Below are positions 20,042 through 27,505 of a DNA stretch of 64,000 bases, in pieces. Position 1 is the first letter of the stretch. Every line of letters begins with the position of its first letter. The stretch is taken from NCBI RefSeq assembly GCF_016834655.1, contig NZ_JAENHP010000004.1:496001-560000 (forward strand), in the 5' to 3' direction. Source of the stretch: Paractinoplanes ovalisporus (GTDB lineage Bacteria > Actinomycetota > Actinomycetes > Mycobacteriales > Micromonosporaceae). Below the pieces are notes generated by a model that was not told the origin of the DNA, did no database searches, and was given only the letters and a program-made list of their open reading frames with translations. A program made the translations under genes and the position numbers.

Positions 20042-20950
20042 ATGCGCAAGCGCTCCCTTTTCGCCCTGGGTTCCGGTGTCGTCGCCGCCGGGGCCGCCAC
20101 CCTCGCCTACGCCTCGCTGGTCGAACGCAACATGTTCACGCTCCGGCGCTTCGACGTACCCGTGCTCGAACCGGACGCCGAACCGCTGCGCATCCTCCAC
20201 CTCTCCGACCTGCACATGATGCCTGACCAGCGGCGCAAGCAGGACTGGGTGGCCGCGCTGGGCGGTCTCGACCCCGACCTGGTCATCGTCACCGGTGACA
20301 ACATGGCCAACCCGGCGTCGGTCCCCGGCGTGCTGCGCGCCCTCGAGCCGCTGCTCCACGTGCCCGGCGCGTTCGTCTTCGGCTCGAACGACTACCGCGG
20401 CCCCCGCCTCAGGAACCCGTTCGCCTACCTCGTACGTCCGTCCTCGGAGTACGAGGAGGACCAGCTCAAACGCCCCAACCTGCCCACCGAGGACCTGCGC
20501 GCGGCCCTGGTCGACGCGGGCTGGGCCGACCTCAACAACGCCCGTACGGTGCTCAAGGCAGGCGGCCGCTCCATCGAGCTGGCCGGCGTGGACGACCCCC
20601 ACATCAACCGCGACGACTACGAGTCGGTGGCCGGCCCCATCTCCCCCGGAGCCGACGTGCACCTGGGCGTCACCCACACCCCTGCTTCCCGCGTGCTGAA
20701 CGCCACGGCCGCCGACGGCTTCGAGCTCCTGCTGGCCGGCCACACCCACGGAGGCCAGGTCTGCGTCCCGTTCTTCGGCGCCCTGACCACCAACTGCGAC
20801 CTCCCGCTGAACATGGCCAAGGGCCTGCATCGCTGGCCGGCCTCCGACGCGTGGCTCCACGTCTCGGCCGGCCTGGGCACACACCCCACCGCCCCCGTAC
20901 GCCTGGCCTGCCGCCCCGAAGCCTCAGTGCTCACCCTGATCCCACGCTGA
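20042..20950 (+). CDS. Metallophosphoesterase (YaeI-like)
   Basis: 302 residues from ATG 20042; a TTG three codons upstream is in frame but less likely. The N-terminus MRKRSLFALGSGVVAAGAATLAYASLVERN is one hydrophobic anchor (residues 5-26). The calcineurin-like core has LRILHLSDLHMMP (metal-binding Asp and His), VIVTGDNMA (second Asp), VFGSNDYRG (Asn-Asp) , GVTHTPA and LLLAGHTHGGQV (His ligands). The usual GNHD is GSND here, so one His ligand is replaced by Asp's neighbour, as in several YaeI-type enzymes. Membrane-anchored, facing outside is likely. Confidence 0.9.
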   Translation: MRKRSLFALGSGVVAAGAATLAYASLVERNMFTLRRFDVPVLEPDAEPLRILHLSDLHMMPDQRRKQDWVAALGGLDPDLVIVTGDNMANPASVPGVLRALEPLLHVPGAFVFGSNDYRGPRLRNPFAYLVRPSSEYEEDQLKRPNLPTEDLRAALVDAGWADLNNARTVLKAGGRSIELAGVDDPHINRDDYESVAGPISPGADVHLGVTHTPASRVLNATAADGFELLLAGHTHGGQVCVPFFGALTTNCDLPLNMAKGLHRWPASDAWLHVSAGLGTHPTAPVRLACRPEASVLTLIPR

Positions 20951-20981
20951 CCTGCGGTTTTACGGTTAGGGGGATACCGAT

Positions 20982-21010
20982 TTCGCAGGAGCCCCGGCGT
21001 CGGATAGTAT
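20982..21010 (+). promoter_or_regulatory. Candidate tRNA-Pro promoter
   Basis: TTCGCA (20982-20987), 17-nt spacer, TAGTAT (21005-21010), with the mature tRNA starting 12 nt further on. Confidence 0.55.
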
Positions 21011-21022
21011 TTCCAGGCAGCT

Positions 21023-21099
<77 letters not shown>

Positions 21100-21108
21100 G
21101 AGTTTGGC

Positions 21109-21153
21109 CAGTTGAGGGCCGGTCCACCGGAAACGGTGACCGGCCCTCAACTG
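21109..21153 (+). terminator. Terminator after tRNA-Pro
   Basis: Fifteen-bp perfect outer stem (21109-21123 with 21139-21153), one bulged C, then a 5-bp inner stem CACCG/CGGTG capped by a GAAA tetraloop. It starts 10 nt after the tRNA. Confidence 0.9.
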
Positions 21154-21173
21154 TGTTCTGGCCCATGTGGGAC

Positions 21174-21239
21174 GGCACGGGGCTTCGCGCTCGGTCGGCG
21201 AGCGTTCGCCAGCGCCCGCACGGCAACCCCGTGCCTTTT
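21174..21239 (+). terminator. Second structured element with T-tract
   Basis: Nine-bp perfect stem GGCACGGGG/CCCCGTGCC (21174-21182 with 21227-21235) encloses a further hairpin CGCTCG/CGAGCG and is followed by TTTT. May be a backup terminator or a structured leader of the downstream gene. The rest of 21154-21345 shows no gene. Confidence 0.55.
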
Positions 21240-21345
21240 GCGGTGTCTCAAACCGTCTCGATTTTGTCTGTGGTGAAGCTCGCCGTTCGAAGCTGATGGC
21301 ACGAAGGCGGCCACAGGGTGCCGCTGGAAAACACGGGGGCAGAAG

Positions 21346-21852
21346 ATGCGTAAGGGAATGCTCGCGGGCGCGCTCACCATGGCGTCCATGCTCGGCGGTC
21401 TCATGGTTCCGGGCGCTGCGCTCGCCTCGGAATACTGCGACCCGCGGACCCGGGTGGTCACGAAGAAGGCCGGGTCGTACTTCCTGCCCAGCGCCACCAG
21501 ATACAAGGACGGCCCGGGCGGGACGATCACCGCTTCCGTCACGCGGAGCGGCACGATCACGGGCACCGTCAACGGCTCCATGGAGGTCGGCCTGGCGGCG
21601 GTGGTGGCGTCGGCCAAGAGCACCATCAACGGTTCGATCAGTGGTTCCGTCGCCGTCACGACCGGTCACACCTACACCCGTGACATCGCCCCCAGGAAGT
21701 ACGGCACCCTCACGTACGGCTCGTGGGGCTACAAGGCCACCTGGGCCAAGGTGCGGACCTATTCCAACTGCAACCAGCGGACGCTGGGGTCGGGCACCGC
21801 CAAGCTCCCGACTCGTGCGGTCGGCTGGAAGTACACCGAGTCTTCGAGCTGA
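21346..21852 (+). CDS. Small secreted protein
   Basis: 168 residues from ATG 21346 with GGGGGCAGAAG upstream. A clear signal peptide (MRKGMLAGALTMASMLGGLM, cleavage after PGAALA) precedes a mature domain of about 140 residues rich in Gly, Thr and Ser. Repeated strands such as GTITASVTRSGTITGTVNGS and STINGSISGSVAVTTG suggest a beta-sandwich. There are only two Cys (Cys31 and one in SNCNQR), possibly a disulfide joining the ends. No enzyme motif. I do not recognise a named family; similar small exported proteins are common in mycelial actinomycetes. Confidence 0.8.
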   Translation: MRKGMLAGALTMASMLGGLMVPGAALASEYCDPRTRVVTKKAGSYFLPSATRYKDGPGGTITASVTRSGTITGTVNGSMEVGLAAVVASAKSTINGSISGSVAVTTGHTYTRDIAPRKYGTLTYGSWGYKATWAKVRTYSNCNQRTLGSGTAKLPTRAVGWKYTESSS

Positions 21853-21873
21853 TCGGCGATCTAAAGTTCATCG

Positions 21874-22953
21874 ATGACGACGTTCGCGCTTGTCGGGTTC
21901 GGGTTTCGGGCTGAGGCGTTCTTCCGGGTGGCCCGGGCGCTGGACGACGTCGTGTGTGTCGGGGCGGTGGTGCGGGAACCGGGGCGGCGGGTGCTTCCCG
22001 TGCCGGCTTTCGGGGATCTGACGGCCTGCGTACGGGAGGCCCGGCCGGATTTCCTGATCACCGGCGTCCCGAGAGCGGCCACCCCGGCCATCGTCGCCGA
22101 GGCGGTCGCCCAGGGGCTTCCGGTGCTGGCTGAGACTCCGCCGGCACCGGACCGGGACGGGTTGCGGGCGCTGTGGACCGCGGTCGGTGGGTCGGGACTG
22201 GTGCAGGTCGCGGAGCAATATCTCCTGATGCCCTCGCACGCGGCTCGTCTGGCCGCGGTGCGGTCGGGGATCATTGGCACGCCCACCCAGGTGCAGGTCT
22301 CGTCGACGCAGCAATATCACGCGATGTCGCTGGTCCGCGGGTTCCTCGGGGTCGGGCACGAACCGGCTGCGGTGCGGGCGGTGCGTACCGTCGCGCCTCT
22401 GCTCAACCCGCTCGACCGAGGCGGGTGGACCGACACCGATCAGCCCGAGCCGGCCACGACCACGATTGCGACGCTGGACTTCGGTCGGGGGCGCTCGGGC
22501 CTGTACGACTTCACCAGCAACCAGACACGCAACCTGCTGCGCTTCCGGCGCCTGCTGGTCCGGGGCACCCACGGCGAACTGCAGGACGACGAGATCGTGC
22601 ACATGCCCGCCCCGCGGACGATCGCGCGCACGCCGCTGAGCCGGCGCCAGAGCGGCCACGACCTCGACCTCAACGGCCTCGACACCGAGACGATCACGCT
22701 CGACGGCGAAGTGCTCCACCGGAACCCGTACGTGGGAAGCCGCTTCAACGACGACGAGATCGCCACCGCGGCCCTGCTCGAGGCCATGGCCGCCTGGGTG
22801 CGCGGGGAAGGCCCACCGCCGTACCCGTTGGCCGAGGGCGCCCAGGACCACTTGCTGGCCCTGGCCGTCGACCAGGCCGCCGAAACCGGCCGCGAAATCA
22901 TCACCAGTGTCGAGGCCTGGTCGCTCGAGTTCCCTAGCGGTACGACCAGCTGA
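21874..22953 (+). CDS. Gfo/Idh/MocA-type oxidoreductase
   Basis: 359 residues from ATG 21874. The N-terminal Rossmann fold (LVGFGFRAEAFFRVARAL) and the sequence LPVLAETPPAPDRDG belong to the Gfo/Idh/MocA family of NAD(P)-dependent sugar or cyclitol dehydrogenases, followed by QVAEQYLLMPSHAARLAAV and a C-terminal beta-sheet domain. The usual Glu-Lys-Pro motif is Glu87-Thr88-Pro89, so the catalytic/cofactor Lys is missing; activity may be altered. No Shine-Dalgarno is seen and TAAAGT lies 6 nt before the ATG, suggesting a leaderless mRNA. It is convergent with the Mrr gene, 2 bp apart. Confidence 0.85.
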   Translation: MTTFALVGFGFRAEAFFRVARALDDVVCVGAVVREPGRRVLPVPAFGDLTACVREARPDFLITGVPRAATPAIVAEAVAQGLPVLAETPPAPDRDGLRALWTAVGGSGLVQVAEQYLLMPSHAARLAAVRSGIIGTPTQVQVSSTQQYHAMSLVRGFLGVGHEPAAVRAVRTVAPLLNPLDRGGWTDTDQPEPATTTIATLDFGRGRSGLYDFTSNQTRNLLRFRRLLVRGTHGELQDDEIVHMPAPRTIARTPLSRRQSGHDLDLNGLDTETITLDGEVLHRNPYVGSRFNDDEIATAALLEAMAAWVRGEGPPPYPLAEGAQDHLLALAVDQAAETGREIITSVEAWSLEFPSGTTS

Positions 22954-22955
22954 GG

Positions 22956-23864
22956 TCAGACCTCGGTGAAGAACTCTGCGTCGACGGCAACGTCCTCGAC
23001 CTGACGGATCGTGGTGGTGACGCCGAGGTCGTACTCCTTGAGGAGATCGCACAGTCGGTGCCCGTCGATCAGATCCACCGGCGGAGCCCCGTCGCGAGTC
23101 GCCTCGGCCTTTGCCTCCCGAGTGAACGTGCCGGTCGTAATCAGCAGGCCCTTGTCTCCTCGCCCGGCCATGGCACCACGGAAATCGCGGACGGCCGCGG
23201 ACCCGACACTTCCCTTGTACCGCTTGCACTGGAAGAAGACCGGGAACGACACAAGGGACATGCGGTACACGCCCAGACCGTCGATTCCGCCGTCACCGGT
23301 CCGCCCGGTGACTGTCGCGCTGATGAAGCCGGCCTCCCTCAGCAGGCGTTGAGCGAGCCGCTCGAATCCGTCCGGCGCCATCCCCATGAGGGCGTCAAGC
23401 AGTTGTTCCCGCCAGTCCGGAAGATCGTCGGAGGCTTCCGCCTCGGCATCGCCAGAAGCCGTTGCTTCCTCGTCCGCCAACTGCTGGTCCGGCACTTCAG
23501 CGATCGATTGCTGCTTCTTGGCCAGCCTCTTCAAGCGGTACTCGGCGACGTACTTCCGGTGTCGATCGCTGATCTCCGCCTTCTGGACTGTTCGTCCGTC
23601 CTCGGTGAGACTCCAGACGCTCCGGGTGCTGTTGACCAGCAGGCCCATGCCCTTGAGATAAGTACGGGCCCACGCGAGCCGGTATTCGAGTTCGGTCGTC
23701 GGCCCGTCGTGATGGAGAAGTTCCTGCTGTTCCTCGGTGAATCCCTGCTCCTTGATCACACTGTCGGCGATCTCGTCGTTGGACCCGGAACCGCCGAGGG
23801 TCCGAACCGCGCTGAGCGTGGGCCAGAGGAGATCGTTGTACGCGGGAACACCCGTCTGTGTCAT
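22956..23864 (-). CDS. Mrr-type restriction endonuclease
   Basis: 302 residues from ATG 23864-23862. The N-terminal winged-helix domain (about 1-105: YNDLLWPTLSAVRTLGGSGS, LEYRLAWARTYLKGMGLLVN) matches Mrr_N, which reads DNA. After an acidic Glu/Ala linker (125-150) the catalytic domain shows FERLAQRLLREAGF, then Asp195 in RTGDGGIDGLG and Gln212-Lys214 in FFQCKRYKG, the D-(Q/E)xK nuclease site. Mrr enzymes are type IV systems that cut methylated foreign DNA. No methylase lies nearby, as expected. A 10-bp palindrome precedes the start. Confidence 0.92.
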   Translation of the reverse strand: MTQTGVPAYNDLLWPTLSAVRTLGGSGSNDEIADSVIKEQGFTEEQQELLHHDGPTTELEYRLAWARTYLKGMGLLVNSTRSVWSLTEDGRTVQKAEISDRHRKYVAEYRLKRLAKKQQSIAEVPDQQLADEEATASGDAEAEASDDLPDWREQLLDALMGMAPDGFERLAQRLLREAGFISATVTGRTGDGGIDGLGVYRMSLVSFPVFFQCKRYKGSVGSAAVRDFRGAMAGRGDKGLLITTGTFTREAKAEATRDGAPPVDLIDGHRLCDLLKEYDLGVTTTIRQVEDVAVDAEFFTEV

Positions 23865-23870
23865 CGGAGG

Positions 23871-23880
23871 TAGGCGCCTA
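23871..23880 (-). promoter_or_regulatory. Palindrome at the mrr start
   Basis: Perfect 10-bp palindrome TAGGCGCCTA beginning 6 bp upstream of the Mrr-type gene start; a candidate operator. Confidence 0.35.
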
Positions 23881-23951
23881 ACTGTCAGTATCCGTAGGGT
23901 CGGATTATGCCGCAGGGCACTCCTGGGGCCGGACGGCTGCTGTTGCCATTC

Positions 23952-23969
23952 GGACAGCACGCGCTGTCC
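23952..23969. promoter_or_regulatory. Inverted repeat in the mrr/NTF2-like divergent region
   Basis: GGACAGC, 4-bp centre, GCTGTCC, 28 bp before the ATG at 23998. Perfect arms; candidate binding site for an unknown regulator or a small RNA hairpin. Confidence 0.4.
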
Positions 23970-23997
23970 CCGTCCGGGCGCTGCCACACTGAGGGTC

Positions 23998-24399
23998 ATG
24001 TCGGAGACCGACGACTTTCTTGCTGAGGTCATGCCGCGGCTGAGGGCGGCGGAGATCGCGCTGCACGCCGGGGACCCGGGGCCGCGCGGGGTGTTGTGGT
24101 CGCACGAAGATCCGGTCTCGCTGTTCGGGGCCGAGATCAACCGGGTCGGCTGGGGCGAGCTCGAACCGGCGTTCGCGTGGCTGGCCTCGCGTTTCGGTGA
24201 GTGCCAGGCCCTCGACTACGAGATCGTCGCGGTCGATGCGCGTGGGGATCTGGCCTATCTGGTCGCCATCGAGCGGGTCACGGCTCTGGTCAACGGGGAG
24301 CCGGTCTCGTACGCGCTGCGGGCGACCACCGTCTTCCGGCGGGAAGCCGGGGCCTGGCGGGTCGTCCACCGGCACGGCGACCGCTACGAACAGCACTAG
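23998..24399 (+). CDS. NTF2/SnoaL-like protein
   Basis: 133 residues from ATG 23998 (MSETDDFLAEVMPRLRAAEI). The cone-shaped SnoaL/NTF2-like fold is suggested by the helices at the N-terminus, the ALHAGDPGPRGVLWSHEDPVSLFGA loop (positions 22-46), and the closing strands LAYLVAIERV, YALRATTVFRREAGAWRVVHRHGD. Such proteins range from isomerases to small-ligand binders, so no reaction is assigned. It is divergent from the Mrr-type gene and ends inside a terminator whose stem includes its TAG stop. Confidence 0.85.
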   Translation: MSETDDFLAEVMPRLRAAEIALHAGDPGPRGVLWSHEDPVSLFGAEINRVGWGELEPAFAWLASRFGECQALDYEIVAVDARGDLAYLVAIERVTALVNGEPVSYALRATTVFRREAGAWRVVHRHGDRYEQH

Positions 24400-24431
24400 G
24401 GCGGGGCGCCCCACGTGGGGTGCCCCGCCCT
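24398..24431. terminator. Bidirectional terminator
   Basis: Fifteen-bp stem (24398-24412 with 24417-24431; one G-T pair) and loop ACGT, between convergent genes ending at 24399 and 24449. The left arm overlaps the TAG stop. Confidence 0.85.
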
Positions 24432-24448
24432 AGCTGAGTGTTCTGCGG

Positions 24449-26881
24449 TCAGTTGCCTCGGCCAGGGCCGTTGGGCTGGCCTGACGGGGGTGTGCCGCCG
24501 GGGCCCGTGGGGACCTCGGGGGTCTTGCCCTTGCTCGGGCTGATGACCACGTAACCGCCCTTGATGGTGCGGCCCTCGGGTGAGGTGCCGGCGGCTGTGC
24601 CGGCGGGGCAGTCGGACTCGACCGGGCTGCCGATCGAGACGTCGAAGCCGGCGCCCTCGATGCGGCTTCGGGCGTCTTCGATCGAGTCGCAGGTCACGTG
24701 CGGGATCGACTTCTGGTCGCCGTACGCGATCTTGCGGTTCTCCGGCTCCTTGAACTGCTCCTTGGGCTTGCCCTTCATGAAGTCGCCGAGCGTCTGGTAG
24801 ACCGCCGGGTTCACGATGTCGTGCGACATGCGGTCGCGGTGGTCGGGCCAGTCGGGGTTGACCAGGTAACCGGCGATGACCAGCGAAGTGGTGCCGGCGA
24901 TCAGCGCGGCCGTCTTGTCGGCGTCGGTGGTGCCGGTCTTGCCGAACACCGGGTGCTTGACCGTCGACTTCGTCTGGCGCGCGGTGGCGCCGTTGCACGA
25001 ACCCATCTGGGCCGAGTCGCCGACCGGGCAGCGGGCGGCGTCGAGGGCCGCGCGGGCCACGTCCTTGCTGGTGGCCCGGATGCAGCGCGGCTTGCCGACG
25101 TCGAGCTTGTCGCCGTCCTGCGTGGTGATCTGTTCGATCGGGGTGGGTTCGCAGTACATGCCGTCGCCGGCCAGGGTCGCGTACGCGTTGGCCATGTCGA
25201 GCGGCGTCGACGCGGACACACCCAGCGTGAACGCGCCCCACTGGTTCGCCGAGACCGGGTCGTTGGCGAACTTCGCGTCCTGGCTCACGCGGAACTGCAC
25301 GCCGAAGCGCTTGGCCACGGCCACCACGTTCTCCGCGCCCACCTGCTCCTCGAGCGGCACGAAGTACGTGTTGATCGACTTCGCGAAGGCGGAGTGCATG
25401 GTGTAGACGCCCTCACCGCCGCCGCCCGAGTTGCTCGGGCACCAGAAGTGGGTGCCGGGGCAGGCCGAGTCGTTGCTGGAACTGATGATGTAGCCCGACT
25501 TGTAGCGCTTCTCGGCCTTGATCGGGTAGGCCAGCGGGAAGCCCTTCTCGAGCGCGGCGATGATCGTGAAGATCTTGAACACCGAGCCGGCCTGGTAGCC
25601 GCTGATGTCACCGCCGCCGCTGAGCAGCGGGTTCGTCGTGTTCGGGTAGGTCGCGCGGACGCCCGCCTTGGCCTTCTTCTTGTCCGAGGACAGCGGGTTG
25701 GGGTGGGCCGGGTCGGGCAGCTTGTATTTACGGTTGGCCGCCAGCAGCCGCACCTTACCGGTGCCGGGCTCGGTCGCGGCCAGCAGCAGCGCGTTCTTGT
25801 CCTTCTCGGCGATCTTGTCGGCGATCCGCTTGCGCGCGTCGGCCTGGGCGCTGACGTCCATCGTCGTGGTGATGCGGTAGCCACCGCTCTTCAGGCGACG
25901 CTCCCGGTCGTACGGGGTCGCGCCGAAGGCCTCCTGGCTCATCCACCAGCGGTAGAAGTAGTCGCAGAAGAAGCCCCAGTTGTTGTTGGCCACCGACACG
26001 CAGCCGTTGCCGACCGGCCGGACCTGGCGCGGGATCGCTTCCTTCTTCGCCTTGTCGGCCTGGGCCTGGGTGATCGAGCCCATCTCGACCATGGCCGGGA
26101 TGATGTAGTTGTCCCGGCGCTGCTTGATCTGGTCGTAACCCTCTTTGATGGTCGGGTTGAAGCTGGTCGGCGCCTTCACCATGCCGGCGAGCATCGAGGC
26201 CTGACCGGCCGTGAGGTCCTTGGGCTTCTTGTTGAAGTAGACCTGGCTGGCGGCGAACACCCCGTACGTCTGGTTGCCGAACGGCACGATGTTCAGGTAG
26301 CGCTCGAGGATCTGGTCCTTCGAGAGCTCCTTCTCCACCTGCAGCGCGTACTTCATTTCAGTGATCTTGCGCTTCGGGGAGTCCTTGGTGGCGTCGACGA
26401 CCTCCTGCGGGTTCGTCGCCGAGTAGGCCAGCGACATCCGCACGTACTGCATGGTGATGGTCGAGGCGCCCTGCTTGGAGTCGGACTTGCCGCTGTTGTT
26501 CACGAACGCGCGCGCGACGCCCTTGAGGTCGACGCCGTTGTGGTTGTAGAACTCCCGGTCCTCGGCGGCCACCATCGCGTCACGCATGTACTTCGAGATG
26601 TCCTTCAGCGGCACGTCGCTGCGGAACTCGTCGTAGAACTGCGAGATCTGCGTCTTGTTGTCGGAGGCGTAGATCCGGGTGATCTGCGGGGAGCTGAAGT
26701 CCTTGAGCTCACTGGGCAGCTGCGCGAAGGTCTCGCCACCGGCTTTGGCGGCCAGTCCGGACATCGCGGCGGCCGGGAAAGCCGCGGCCGCGACGACGAC
26801 GCCGGCGAGTAAACCGCAGATCAGCAACGAGGTCGCATTGGCGAAAATGTTGTGATCGCGTCTGCGCATCCAGGAGGTCAC
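24449..26881 (-). CDS. ponA2: Class A penicillin-binding protein with PASTA domain
   Basis: 810 residues; builds and cross-links peptidoglycan. A single membrane span (TSLLICGLLAGVVVAAAAF) is followed by the GT51 glycosyltransferase domain (AAEDREFYNHNGVD with the catalytic Glu, QGASTITMQYVR). The transpeptidase domain has the SxxK site in QAGSVFKIFTII, SxN in FAKSINTYF and KTG in PVFGKTGTTDAD. A PASTA domain (SIPHVTCDSIEDARSRIEGAG) and a Gly/Pro tail end it. Next to a WhiB gene and two ArsA-like ATPases, as for Rv3682 (ponA2). Start GTG 26881 lacks a Shine-Dalgarno, but TACCCT lies 6 nt upstream, fitting a leaderless mRNA; ATG 26869 is an alternative. Confidence 0.94.
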   Translation of the reverse strand: MTSWMRRRDHNIFANATSLLICGLLAGVVVAAAAFPAAAMSGLAAKAGGETFAQLPSELKDFSSPQITRIYASDNKTQISQFYDEFRSDVPLKDISKYMRDAMVAAEDREFYNHNGVDLKGVARAFVNNSGKSDSKQGASTITMQYVRMSLAYSATNPQEVVDATKDSPKRKITEMKYALQVEKELSKDQILERYLNIVPFGNQTYGVFAASQVYFNKKPKDLTAGQASMLAGMVKAPTSFNPTIKEGYDQIKQRRDNYIIPAMVEMGSITQAQADKAKKEAIPRQVRPVGNGCVSVANNNWGFFCDYFYRWWMSQEAFGATPYDRERRLKSGGYRITTTMDVSAQADARKRIADKIAEKDKNALLLAATEPGTGKVRLLAANRKYKLPDPAHPNPLSSDKKKAKAGVRATYPNTTNPLLSGGGDISGYQAGSVFKIFTIIAALEKGFPLAYPIKAEKRYKSGYIISSSNDSACPGTHFWCPSNSGGGGEGVYTMHSAFAKSINTYFVPLEEQVGAENVVAVAKRFGVQFRVSQDAKFANDPVSANQWGAFTLGVSASTPLDMANAYATLAGDGMYCEPTPIEQITTQDGDKLDVGKPRCIRATSKDVARAALDAARCPVGDSAQMGSCNGATARQTKSTVKHPVFGKTGTTDADKTAALIAGTTSLVIAGYLVNPDWPDHRDRMSHDIVNPAVYQTLGDFMKGKPKEQFKEPENRKIAYGDQKSIPHVTCDSIEDARSRIEGAGFDVSIGSPVESDCPAGTAAGTSPEGRTIKGGYVVISPSKGKTPEVPTGPGGTPPSGQPNGPGRGN

Positions 26882-26887
26882 CTGGGC

Positions 26888-27186
26888 AGGGTACGCGACA
26901 TGAGCACGCGACCGCTCGTCGAGAAGGTCACGCTTCGCCCTGAATTATTGTGCCCTCCCGGCTCACTTCTTGAGACCGTTTTTCTGAAGCGCACCCCGCT
27001 TGCTCCCGTGTGCTTGGCGGCCTTTGCCCGGAACAACCGGGCTGTACATATTTCAGGTACAACGTTGCGTAATCGCCCGACTACAGAGCATGATGGTCCG
27101 GCGAGCTTGTCGCACGACGTCTGCGCCGCTTGGGGGACATGAGCAGCGGACGTCAAGGGGGGTAACGCAAGGGGGGACGTTTACAC
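26888..27186. other. ponA2/wblA divergent regulatory region
   Basis: About 300 bp without a gene and noticeably less GC-rich around 26940-27070. It holds TGTAC-N9-GTACA (27043-27061), a small hairpin CCCGG/CCGGG (27027-27041), two GACGTC sites (27117 and 27149) and CAAGGGGGG twice, 14 bp apart (27154, 27168), the second serving as Shine-Dalgarno for wblA. Large upstream regions are usual for wblA-type genes. Confidence 0.5.
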
Positions 27187-27489
27187 ATGGGGATGATCAG
27201 CGATTGGCCCAGCATGGCGGCGTGTCAGAGTGGCGACCCTGACGCGCTCTTCGTGCAGGGCGCCGAGCAGAACGTGGCGAAGAGGATCTGCCGCAGCTGC
27301 CCGGTCCGCTACGAGTGCCTCGCCGATGCCCTGGACAACAGGATCGAGTTCGGTGTCTGGGGAGGCATGACCGAGCGGGAGCGACGCGCACTGCTGCGCC
27401 GTCACCCGCACGTGGCCAGCTGGCGGAAGATGTTCGAGGCCGCCATGAAGGAGAAGGGCGCCGACAAGGTGCTCGTCCCCACCCGCTGA
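27187..27489 (+). CDS. wblA: WhiB-family iron-sulfur regulator (WblA/WhiB4-like)
   Basis: 100 residues from ATG 27187 with GGGGGG ten nt upstream; a second ATG at 27193 is possible. Cys13, Cys35, Cys38 and Cys44 form the C-x21-C-x2-C-x5-C pattern that ligates a 4Fe-4S cluster; GVWGG (56-60) is the family turn, followed by the basic tract TERERRALLRRHPH that contacts DNA or sigma. Its position between ponA2 and the two ArsA-like ATPases matches wblA of Streptomyces and whiB4 of Mycobacterium, which act in development and redox response respectively. Confidence 0.9.
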   Translation: MGMISDWPSMAACQSGDPDALFVQGAEQNVAKRICRSCPVRYECLADALDNRIEFGVWGGMTERERRALLRRHPHVASWRKMFEAAMKEKGADKVLVPTR

Positions 27490-27505
27490 GACCGCGCGGG
27501 GTGGC

